DNA of 64,000 bases from Ancylomarina sp048268005 (GTDB lineage Bacteria > Bacteroidota > Bacteroidia > Bacteroidales > Marinifilaceae), in assembly GCA_048268005.1 (NCBI GenBank), contig JBLWWJ010000007.1:78392-142391 (forward strand), written 5' to 3'. The notes under the pieces were generated by a model that worked only from the letters and a program-made list of their open reading frames with translations, was not told where the DNA came from and ran no database searches. A program made the position numbers and the translations under genes. The stretch's first letter is position 1. The number at the start of each line of letters is the position of its first letter. Shown here piece by piece: positions 18,010 through 25,715 of the stretch.

Positions 18010-19257
18010 ATGAAACGACTGATCTTACTTGGCCTTGTAGCCATTACTATTTTTACTCAATGTAATTCTCCAAAGCAAAAAAGTGAATGGCGTGGCCCAA
18101 ACCGAACAGGTGTTTATAATGAAACTGGTTTGTTGAAAGAATGGCCAAAGGAAGGTCCGGAAATGTTATGGTCGCTAGTTAATATTCCTAAAGGATATTC
18201 TTCGGTAGCCGTGATGAATGAAACGGTTTATTTAACAGGGATAAAAGATTCAATGGATGTGCTGATGGCTGTTGACATGAAAGGTCAATTAAAATGGCAA
18301 GTGCCTTATGGGCGTCGTTGGGATAGCACCTTTCCTGATAGTCGTTGTACGCCAACTATCGAGAACGATAGAATTTATCTTTCAAGTGGAAAGGGAGATT
18401 TAGCTTGTGTAAATGCTCTAACAGGAGATATCTTTTGGCAAATGAAAGCGAGTGAGAAATTTGAAGGAACTTTTGGCCAATGGGGAATCTCAGAGTCTTT
18501 ATTGTTGCATGGCGATTATGTGTTCTATACGCCTTGCGGGCCTAAAACAACAATGATTGCTCTTAACAAAAATACAGGTGATCTTGTTTGGCAATCAAAA
18601 AGCCTGAATGATAAACCTGGATATGTATCGCCACTAATGGTCGATAGAAACGGAAAGAAACTGATCGTTACGGTTACTGAGAATAATATTATAGGTGTGA
18701 ATCCGGAGACTGGTGAGATCATTTGGACATTCGATTACGCAAAATATGCAGGTGGAGAGTGGAAAGCCAATATTCAAACTAATACGCCACTTTATCACCA
18801 AGGGAAAATATTTGTAACCAATGGCTACGATCACAAATCTGTAATGCTCGACTTGAGTGAAGATGCTTCATCGGTAAAGTTGGCCTATGTTGATTCTTTA
18901 TTAGACGTTCATCATGGTGGTGCCGTTCGTTTAGGCGATTACGTTTATGGAGCCAATTGGGAGCACAACCGAATGGGTAAATGGATTTGCCTTGAGTGGG
19001 AAACTGGTAAGGCGATGTACGAGACAGAGTGGCAGAATAAGGGGTCGATTATTTCTGCAGAAGGTATGTTGTATTGTTACGACGAAAAAGGTGGGAATAT
19101 CGCATTGGCAAAAGCAAGTCCTGAAGGATTTGAAGTCATCAGCACTTTTAAAGTACCTCTTGGGAAAGGACCACACTGGTCACATTTGGTGATTAAAGAT
19201 GGTGTTTTATATGTTCGTCACGAAGATGCACTGATGGCCTATAATATTAAAGCCTAG
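18010..19257 (+). CDS. PQQ-like beta-propeller lipoprotein (propeller 2)
   Basis: The 415-residue product has a lipoprotein signal with cleavage before Cys-18 (LVAITIFTQC), then the entry motif EWRGPNRTG and a PQQ-type propeller with blades such as TGDIFWQMK, NTGDLVWQS and TGEIIWTF. It is a close paralogue of propellers 1 and 6. The phrase WRGPNRxG...LLxxWPxxGPxxLW is shared with many PQQ-like propeller proteins of Bacteroidota and Planctomycetota. Anchoring in an envelope membrane facing the periplasm, or surface exposure, is likely. It is the first gene after the predicted promoter, with 10 nt to the next. Confidence 0.85.
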   Translation: MKRLILLGLVAITIFTQCNSPKQKSEWRGPNRTGVYNETGLLKEWPKEGPEMLWSLVNIPKGYSSVAVMNETVYLTGIKDSMDVLMAVDMKGQLKWQVPYGRRWDSTFPDSRCTPTIENDRIYLSSGKGDLACVNALTGDIFWQMKASEKFEGTFGQWGISESLLLHGDYVFYTPCGPKTTMIALNKNTGDLVWQSKSLNDKPGYVSPLMVDRNGKKLIVTVTENNIIGVNPETGEIIWTFDYAKYAGGEWKANIQTNTPLYHQGKIFVTNGYDHKSVMLDLSEDASSVKLAYVDSLLDVHHGGAVRLGDYVYGANWEHNRMGKWICLEWETGKAMYETEWQNKGSIISAEGMLYCYDEKGGNIALAKASPEGFEVISTFKVPLGKGPHWSHLVIKDGVLYVRHEDALMAYNIKA

Positions 19258-19267
19258 ATCTAATTAA

Positions 19268-20692
19268 ATGAATAAAAAATCTTCAAATATTATTATCGGA
19301 TTGGCTTCGCTTCTAGCGATCTCAATTTTTATTTCATGGTTAGTCTATGATCCTGTTCAAGACTTGGTAGCTAGCACACCAGGTTTAGATAATCGTCCAG
19401 CTGTAGATAAAGCATCTGTTGATCAGGTTACAATTGGAGAGAAATTCAAGTCATATATTGAGCATACTTCTGAGTTAACAGGTAAGTGGACACAGTTTAG
19501 AGGAGCTAATTTTGACAATGTATCTAAAGAAACAGTCAAGCTAGTTGATAAAATTGGACCAGAACCTAAAATTATGTGGCAACATGATTTGGGTGAAGGG
19601 CACGCCGCTCCTGTCGTATATAATGGTAAGGTATACATTCTCGATTACGATGAGGTGAAAAAAGCAGATGCACTTCGATGCTTCTCTTTGGAAAGTGGTG
19701 AAGAAATTTGGAAGCGTTCCTATAAAGTTCATGTTAAAAGGAATCATGGAATGTCACGAACTGTTCCTGCTATCAACGATAAGTATCTTGTTAGTATGGG
19801 ACCACGTTGCCATGTGATGTGTGTGCATCCCGAATCAGGAGATTTCTTGTGGGGATTGGATTTGGTCAAAGAATATCAATCTGAAATTCCTTTTTGGTAT
19901 ACCGGACAATGTCCGATCATCGATAATAATGTTGCAATAATCGCACCTGGGGGTAAAGCTCTGATGATTGGAGTGGATTGTGCAACAGGTGAGATTCTTT
20001 GGGAAACACCGAATCCTGATAATTGGAAAATGTCACACTCTTCTATCATGCCTATGGTTTTGGAAGGCAAAAAGATGTGGGTTTATGCTGCTGTTGGTGG
20101 GATTTGTGGTGTTTCGGCTGAGGGCGATGATTTAGGTCAGATTCTATGGAAAACGAAAGATTTCTCACCATCTGTAGTTGCGCCTTCTCCTGTGATTTTC
20201 GACAATGGCAAAATTTTTATGACGGCCGGTTATGGTGCTGGTGGAGCTCTTTTTCAAGTGAAGAAGAATGGACAAAGCTATCAAGTTGAAACTTTACAAA
20301 AGTATAAGCCTAAGGATGGAATGGCATCGGAGCAACAAACACCACTGATATATAAAGGGAAAATGTTTACGATTCTTCCCAAGGATGCAGGTGCTATGAG
20401 AAATCAATTTGTTTGTTCTGATCCTAATGATTGCCAAAAGATTCTTTGGACCAGTGGGAAAACAGACCGTTTTGGTCTTGGACCTTATCTTGTAGCGGAT
20501 GGTAAGTTTTTTATACTAAAAGATAATGGTGAACTGACTATTGCCAGAGCAACAACTAAAAAGTTTGAATTACTTGATAAGGTTAAAATTCTTGATGGAC
20601 ATGATGCCTGGGGACCTTTGGTGATAACCGATGGGCGATTGTTGATGCGAGACTCAAAACATATGCTTTGTATTGATTTACGTGCCAATTAA
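19268..20692 (+). CDS. Membrane-anchored PQQ-like beta-propeller protein (propeller 3)
   Basis: The 474-residue product has an uncleaved-looking N-terminal transmembrane segment (about residues 8-27) and a 45-residue stalk. The entry motif QFRGANFDN follows and then the propeller (blades SGEEIWKRS, SGDFLWGLD, TGEILWETP). It has Cys residues in blade loops (CHVMCVH, FVCSDPNDCQ), which could form disulfides in the periplasm. It is more divergent than propellers 1, 2 and 6. It lies within the operon, 9 nt before the NHL gene. Confidence 0.82.
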   Translation: MNKKSSNIIIGLASLLAISIFISWLVYDPVQDLVASTPGLDNRPAVDKASVDQVTIGEKFKSYIEHTSELTGKWTQFRGANFDNVSKETVKLVDKIGPEPKIMWQHDLGEGHAAPVVYNGKVYILDYDEVKKADALRCFSLESGEEIWKRSYKVHVKRNHGMSRTVPAINDKYLVSMGPRCHVMCVHPESGDFLWGLDLVKEYQSEIPFWYTGQCPIIDNNVAIIAPGGKALMIGVDCATGEILWETPNPDNWKMSHSSIMPMVLEGKKMWVYAAVGGICGVSAEGDDLGQILWKTKDFSPSVVAPSPVIFDNGKIFMTAGYGAGGALFQVKKNGQSYQVETLQKYKPKDGMASEQQTPLIYKGKMFTILPKDAGAMRNQFVCSDPNDCQKILWTSGKTDRFGLGPYLVADGKFFILKDNGELTIARATTKKFELLDKVKILDGHDAWGPLVITDGRLLMRDSKHMLCIDLRAN

Positions 20693-20701
20693 CTTTTGAT
20701 T

Positions 20702-21664
20702 ATGAAGAACAAACTAGGCTTAATTTTTTCTGTAGTTCTCTTACTTCTTTTGGTAGGATTAATTGCTGGCGATTTGTTTTTAGAAAAACCAAAATCACAA
20801 AAGAATATCTATGAGTACAATTTGGATGAACTCAGGCAAGTTGATTCAAGTTTGATTGCTTATAAGGAAACGGCATCATTTAAAATTGATGGAGAAGCCA
20901 TTTTTGGATTAGCCTTAGATAATGAGAATAATATTTATGTGAGTGGAAGAAACAAGCTGTGGGTATTCAAATCGAATGGGGAATTTAAGTCGAGTATGAA
21001 AGTTCGTGGCGATGCGCATTGCGTGAATGTAACTGAATCAGGCAATATCCTACTGGGTGTTGGCAATCGAATAGATATTAGAAAGCCCAATGGTGGCTTA
21101 AATAATAGTTTCCTTGTGAAAGGTAAAAATGCTTACATCAGTAGTTTGGTTGAGAAGGAAGGAATTGTTTATATAGCTGATGCCGGGCAGAAAATTGTGC
21201 ATGAATATTCTATTGACGGTAAGAAAGTGAAGGAAATTGGAGGCAAGAATCTTGAAAAAGGAATTCGTGGCTTTGTGATCCCGAGTCCTTATTTTGATCT
21301 CATGTTGGGCAGACAAGGTGAGTTGTGGGTTGTGAATCCAGGGCGCCATGCTTTAGAGGCTTATAATGATAAAGGAGATTTGATATCAACATGGGAGCGA
21401 ACTTCAATGCAAGTTGATGGTTTTGGAGGCTGTTGTAATCCAAGCCATGTAGCCATGTTATCCGATGGTTCGTTTGTGACCAGTGAAAAAGGCTTGGAAA
21501 GAATAAAGATTCATTTGCCATCGGGCGATTTTAAATCTGTTGTGGCCGCTCCATCTCAGTTCGATGCAGGAACTGCAGGTTTGGATTTGGCTGTTGATTC
21601 TAATGATAGAATACTCGTTTTAGATCCATCGCGAAAGCAGGTGAGAATTTTTGAATTGAAATAA
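20702..21664 (+). CDS. Membrane-anchored NHL-repeat beta-propeller protein
   Basis: The 320-residue product, from the ATG at 20702 (a TTG two codons upstream is less likely), has an N-terminal transmembrane anchor at about residues 7-24. A propeller built of NHL-type repeats follows, with strands such as IFGLALDNENNIYVSG, LDLAVDSNDRILVLD and GIVYIADAGQKIVHEY. A distinctive GFGGCCNPSHVAML sequence with adjacent cysteines precedes the EKGLERIKI blade. NHL propellers usually bind proteins or ligands. No enzymatic function can be assigned. It sits between a PQQ-like propeller and the small Fe-S proteins, which suggests a role in the same envelope complex. Confidence 0.75.
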   Translation: MKNKLGLIFSVVLLLLLVGLIAGDLFLEKPKSQKNIYEYNLDELRQVDSSLIAYKETASFKIDGEAIFGLALDNENNIYVSGRNKLWVFKSNGEFKSSMKVRGDAHCVNVTESGNILLGVGNRIDIRKPNGGLNNSFLVKGKNAYISSLVEKEGIVYIADAGQKIVHEYSIDGKKVKEIGGKNLEKGIRGFVIPSPYFDLMLGRQGELWVVNPGRHALEAYNDKGDLISTWERTSMQVDGFGGCCNPSHVAMLSDGSFVTSEKGLERIKIHLPSGDFKSVVAAPSQFDAGTAGLDLAVDSNDRILVLDPSRKQVRIFELK

Positions 21665-21686
21665 AATCGGAACAGAATAAACCAAA

Positions 21687-21890
21687 ATGGATAGAAGAAC
21701 ATTTATACACAATATTGGCAGAGGAACTATTTTAAGTGCATTAGCTATTTTTTCAGGAACGATGCTTTATAGAAGTGTGAATTCTGAAGGTAGCTGTGAT
21801 TTCGATTTTGTATGCCGAAATTGTAAGAAAGTAAAAGGTTGTACTTTACCTGATGGTATAGATTACAGAAAGAAAAATTCGATACAATAA
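21687..21890 (+). CDS. Tiny twin-arginine Cys-motif protein
   Basis: A 67-residue protein with a possible Tat-type start (MDRRTFIHNIGRG), one hydrophobic segment at about residues 14-28 and then a cluster of four cysteines (CDFDFVCRNCKKVKGC, spacing C-x5-C-x2-C-x5-C). This could bind one Fe-S cluster or a metal ion outside the cytoplasmic membrane. I do not recognise the family. It is tightly placed, 22 nt after the NHL gene and 11 nt before the ferredoxin gene, which has the same DRR start, so it is very likely real and functionally linked. Confidence 0.75.
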   Translation: MDRRTFIHNIGRGTILSALAIFSGTMLYRSVNSEGSCDFDFVCRNCKKVKGCTLPDGIDYRKKNSIQ

Positions 21891-21901
21891 TTTGTAGAAG
21901 A

Positions 21902-22474
21902 ATGGAAAAAAAAGGGAAGAAGGATAGACGAAATTTTATAAATACCTGTTTTCGTTTCGCGGCTGGGGCAAGTTTGGTTGGCGTAACGGGAGTTTTGGCT
22001 CATAAAACAGTATCGGGAAATACGCTTTGGCAAATTGATACCACAAAATGTACGCAATGTGGACGTTGTGCTACTTCTTGTGTGATGACGCCATCAGCAG
22101 TGAAGTGCATTCACGTATACGATATGTGTGGTTACTGTGATTTATGCGGTGGCTATCTAAGACCGAATGTGAAGAATATTACTACGGGAGCGGAGAATCA
22201 ACTTTGCCCAACTGGCGCAATTAAAAGAAAATATATCGAAGATCCTTTTTTCGAATATGAAATTGTTGAAGATTTATGCATTGGTTGTGGGAAATGTGTA
22301 AAGGGATGTGGTGCATTTGGTAACGGATCTCTGCAATTGCAGGTGAGTCATAATATTTGCGTGAACTGTAACCAATGTGCCATTGCACGAGATTGCCCTT
22401 CTGATGCTTTTTCGCGAGTTAGGTCGGATGAAACTTATAAGTTCTCAGGCTTTAAAAAAGAAAAGAAAGGATAA
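21902..22474 (+). CDS. Exported polyferredoxin with twin-arginine signal
   Basis: The 190-residue product begins with a Tat-like signal (KDRRNFINTCFRFAAGASLVG), pointing to export of a folded Fe-S protein. It contains several [4Fe-4S] motifs: CTQCGRCATSC near residue 50, CGYCDLC, CPTGAI, CIGCGKCVKGC near residue 125 and CVNCNQCAIARDCP near residue 150. That is enough for about four clusters, as in NapG-type periplasmic ferredoxins. The next gene encodes a NapH/NosR-like membrane Fe-S protein, matching the NapGH pairing in which electrons move from the quinol pool to periplasmic ferredoxin. Confidence 0.88.
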   Translation: MEKKGKKDRRNFINTCFRFAAGASLVGVTGVLAHKTVSGNTLWQIDTTKCTQCGRCATSCVMTPSAVKCIHVYDMCGYCDLCGGYLRPNVKNITTGAENQLCPTGAIKRKYIEDPFFEYEIVEDLCIGCGKCVKGCGAFGNGSLQLQVSHNICVNCNQCAIARDCPSDAFSRVRSDETYKFSGFKKEKKG

Positions 22475-22504
22475 CCCATTTCAATACCTTAAACAGATTT
22501 CTTA

Positions 22505-23806
22505 ATGTCAGAAATTTTTAAATATTTAACACAAACCTGGAATATAAAAAAGCTTGTCTCCATGCTGGCTATGTTCATTTTATTAATGACTTCAGGTTTC
22601 CCTCTATTTGCACAACAGCAACGTTTCCCAAAACCAGAGTTTGAATCGGGTTACACACAACCAGTCACTTCAATGCCAGAAGCAAGATCGGATTTCTTTG
22701 CTTGGTTTGATGTTATTGTTCTAATAGCAGCACTTTCCTTAATATCTTGGTTGATTTTAAAGAAACGATCGCGAAGAGGTGTACTAGCTGTTTCAGTATT
22801 TTCTATACTTTATTTTGGTTTCTTTCGTGAGGGCTGTGTCTGTTCTGTAGGATCGTTACAAAATGTAACCTTAGCACTTTTTCAACCAGAATATAGTATC
22901 CCATTATCTGCACTTGCATTTTTTGTTATTCCACTGGTTTATACCTTGTTTTTCGGACGAACATTTTGTGCTGGTGTTTGTCCTTTGGGAGCTATTCAGG
23001 ATGTTTTATTATTGCGTCCGGTTACAATGAAAACCTGGTTGCAGAAAGTTTTGGGTTTAATACCCTATATCTACTTAAGTTTATCTGTTTTATACGCTGC
23101 TACGGCTACCGATTTTATTATATGTAGATACGATCCTTTTATAGGGATTTATCGTTTCGATGCCACTTTTTTCATGTTTAGCATAGGAGCAATTTTTCTT
23201 GTGTTGAGTGCCTTTGTAGCAAGACCTTATTGTCGGTTCTTTTGCCCATATGGCGTTTTACTTAACTGGATGAGTCGTTTCTCGAAACATCATCTAACGA
23301 TTACACCCAATAAATGTATTCAGTGCCGTTTGTGTGAAGATTCTTGCCCACTGGGAGCAATTAATAAACCTGTTCCTGTTAAGGTGATGGAAGATAGACC
23401 GTCAGCAACCAAACGATTTATAAAGTTAAGCTTGATTATTCCTGTTTTAATGATTCTTGGAGCTTGGACACTTTCAAACTTCCATGAAAATTTAGCCAAA
23501 GTGAATTCCAAGGTTCGTTTAGCAAATGAATTAATGCTCTTTAAGGCAGATTCTATGTTGCCAAGTGTAGAAATCGAGGCTTTTAAATCGGCAGGAACAC
23601 CTGTTGAAGAATTATATTCAGAGGCTGCTGTAATTGTGGAGCAGTTTTATATTGGATCTTGGGTGTTAGGAAGCTTTTTAGGTTTGGTGTTTGGCCTAAC
23701 CTTATCAAGCTTATCTGTGTTTAAATATCGCGAAGACTATACGCCAGACAAAGCTGAATGTGTTAGTTGTGCTCGCTGTTTAAAATATTGCCCTGTTGAA
23801 AAATAA
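22505..23806 (+). CDS. NapH/NosR-like membrane-bound iron-sulfur protein
   Basis: The 433-residue product has about six to seven hydrophobic segments. It carries the CxxxCP motifs of the NapH/NosR/CcoG group (CAGVCPLGA near residue 157, CRFFCPYG near residue 245), an extra CVCSVG motif, a ferredoxin motif CIQCRLCEDSCPLGAI near residue 265 and a last motif CVSCARCLKYCP at the C-terminus. NosR's FMN-binding domain is absent. Proteins of this group move electrons between quinols or cytoplasmic ferredoxin and periplasmic carriers. It probably forms the membrane part of the system with the twin-arginine ferredoxin encoded 30 nt upstream. Confidence 0.87.
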   Translation: MSEIFKYLTQTWNIKKLVSMLAMFILLMTSGFPLFAQQQRFPKPEFESGYTQPVTSMPEARSDFFAWFDVIVLIAALSLISWLILKKRSRRGVLAVSVFSILYFGFFREGCVCSVGSLQNVTLALFQPEYSIPLSALAFFVIPLVYTLFFGRTFCAGVCPLGAIQDVLLLRPVTMKTWLQKVLGLIPYIYLSLSVLYAATATDFIICRYDPFIGIYRFDATFFMFSIGAIFLVLSAFVARPYCRFFCPYGVLLNWMSRFSKHHLTITPNKCIQCRLCEDSCPLGAINKPVPVKVMEDRPSATKRFIKLSLIIPVLMILGAWTLSNFHENLAKVNSKVRLANELMLFKADSMLPSVEIEAFKSAGTPVEELYSEAAVIVEQFYIGSWVLGSFLGLVFGLTLSSLSVFKYREDYTPDKAECVSCARCLKYCPVEK

Positions 23807-23831
23807 ATTTGATTAAGGAATTAGATAGAAT

Positions 23832-25715
23832 ATGGACACAAAATTTTCAAATAAACCTGTAAATCTTCCTCTTTGGCGGGGTGTTGCCATTGTATCGGGA
23901 GTTTTTGCCATTTTAATTTGTGCTATGGTAATTGTCAATTACTTGCAAATTAATAAGGTTGATCCTGTCAATACTGAAGTGATTAATACTTTGGTTGAGC
24001 GATTGAACGAAAACCCCAATGATGCACAACTTCGTGAGCAAATCCGAGAGATGGATTTGTTGGTTCGAAAAGCTTTTTTTACGAATCAATGGGAAGTTCG
24101 AACAGGAGCCTATCTCCTATTGCTTTCTATCATTGTCATGATAATTGCCATGCAAGTCATGAAAATGGGTCAGAAGAATTTGCCATCGGTTGATGAGGAT
24201 TATCAACAAAATATTATCCAGTATCAAAAAAATGCTAGAAAGTGGGTGAGCATAGGAGGTTCAGTTTTGATTGTAGTAACTCTGATTCTGGCTTTTGTTA
24301 CGCATAAGGATTTGGGCACACGTTTTACTGATGCGGCTAAAATTGCAAAATCAGAAACAGTAGCTAGTGAAGTGAAAGCTGCACCTGAAGCAGAGCAAGA
24401 AGTAGCTAAGCCTGTTGTTACAGAGAAGGCGGAAGTTGAAAAGCCTGAAAAGGTAATGGTATCGGAGTCTGAGGTGAAAAAAGAGACTAAGACTGAAATA
24501 GCTGAAAAACCTGTTGAAAAGAAAGCTGTAGCCTCGCTTAAGAAGTATGAAGGTGAATACCCTACAAAAGCTATGATGGCAAACTTCCCTTCTTTCAGAG
24601 GACCTGGAGGAAATGGGATTGGCTATCAGAAAAATGTCCCAACCGAATGGGATGGAGCAAGTGGTAAGAATATTAAGTGGAAAGTTGAAACAGCATTGCA
24701 TGCCTATAATTCACCTGTTATTTGGGGCGATAAGTTATTCCTTTCAGGAGCAGATGCCAATCAAAAACAAGTTTATTGCTACGATAAAAATTCGGGTAAA
24801 CTACTATGGACTGCTGATGTGAAAGATATAGCTGGATCAGCTGCAGCTCCGGAAGTAACACCAGACACAGGTCATGCTGCAGCAAGTGTTAGTACTGATG
24901 GGAAATCAGTGTTCGCCATTTTTTCTAATGGTGACTTGATTGCACTTGATATGAAAGGGAAACAGGTTTGGTCTAAGAACTTAGGTGTGCCTGATAATCA
25001 CTATGGACATTCATCTTCCCTTGTTGTTTTTGAAGATAAGCTAATCGTTCAATACGATCATAAGAAATCGGGTAAAGTGATGGCTCTTTCAACCAAAACT
25101 GGCGATCAAATATGGAGTACAGATAGAAAAGTGAAAGTCTCATGGGCATCGCCAGTGATTGTAAAGAATGGCGGTCGTGTTGAGGTGATTTTAGCATCTG
25201 ATCCTTGTGTGGCTTCGTACGATGCTCAAACCGGTGAAGAATTGTGGAAGTTAGATTGTATTACGGGTGAAGTTGGCCCATCAGTCGCTTATGCTAACGG
25301 AATTGTATTTGCGCTTAACGAATATGCCAGCTTGGTTGCGATAAAAACAGGTGCTCAGCCTGAAGTGCTTTGGGAAGCCTATGATTATTTATCAGATGTA
25401 CCTAGTCCTATTGCCACAGATAAATATTTGTTTGTCGTAACCTCATACGGTCTTATAGCTTGCTATGATGCTCTATCGGGAGAATTGTTTTGGGAACAGG
25501 AATTTGATAACGGTTTTTATGCATCGCCAATTTTGGTCGATGACAAAATTTATCTGTTAGACAGAGCAGGTACCATGCATATTTTCAAAGCGGATAAAGA
25601 ATTTGTTTCTATCGCAACATCTAAGTTGGGGGAGAAATCAGATTCTACACCTGCATTTGCAGATGGTCATATATATATTCGAGCGGGTAAGAATCTTTAT
25701 TGTATTGGAAAGTAA
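23832..25715 (+). CDS. Multi-span membrane PQQ-like beta-propeller protein (propeller 4)
   Basis: The 627-residue product has three N-terminal transmembrane segments (about residues 12-35, 94-112 and 138-157). A 90-residue Lys/Glu/Val-rich spacer reaches to about residue 245, followed by a C-terminal PQQ-like propeller that begins SFRGPGGNG. Blades include SGKLLWTAD, TGDQIWSTD and TGEELWKLD. With three spans the propeller lies on the periplasmic side if the N-terminus is cytoplasmic. The spacer would let it reach across the periplasm. The stop codon overlaps the start of the NuoEF-like gene by 1 nt (TAATG), so the membrane propeller and the cytoplasmic flavoprotein are translationally coupled. 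Confidence 0.85.
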   Translation: MDTKFSNKPVNLPLWRGVAIVSGVFAILICAMVIVNYLQINKVDPVNTEVINTLVERLNENPNDAQLREQIREMDLLVRKAFFTNQWEVRTGAYLLLLSIIVMIIAMQVMKMGQKNLPSVDEDYQQNIIQYQKNARKWVSIGGSVLIVVTLILAFVTHKDLGTRFTDAAKIAKSETVASEVKAAPEAEQEVAKPVVTEKAEVEKPEKVMVSESEVKKETKTEIAEKPVEKKAVASLKKYEGEYPTKAMMANFPSFRGPGGNGIGYQKNVPTEWDGASGKNIKWKVETALHAYNSPVIWGDKLFLSGADANQKQVYCYDKNSGKLLWTADVKDIAGSAAAPEVTPDTGHAAASVSTDGKSVFAIFSNGDLIALDMKGKQVWSKNLGVPDNHYGHSSSLVVFEDKLIVQYDHKKSGKVMALSTKTGDQIWSTDRKVKVSWASPVIVKNGGRVEVILASDPCVASYDAQTGEELWKLDCITGEVGPSVAYANGIVFALNEYASLVAIKTGAQPEVLWEAYDYLSDVPSPIATDKYLFVVTSYGLIACYDALSGELFWEQEFDNGFYASPILVDDKIYLLDRAGTMHIFKADKEFVSIATSKLGEKSDSTPAFADGHIYIRAGKNLYCIGK

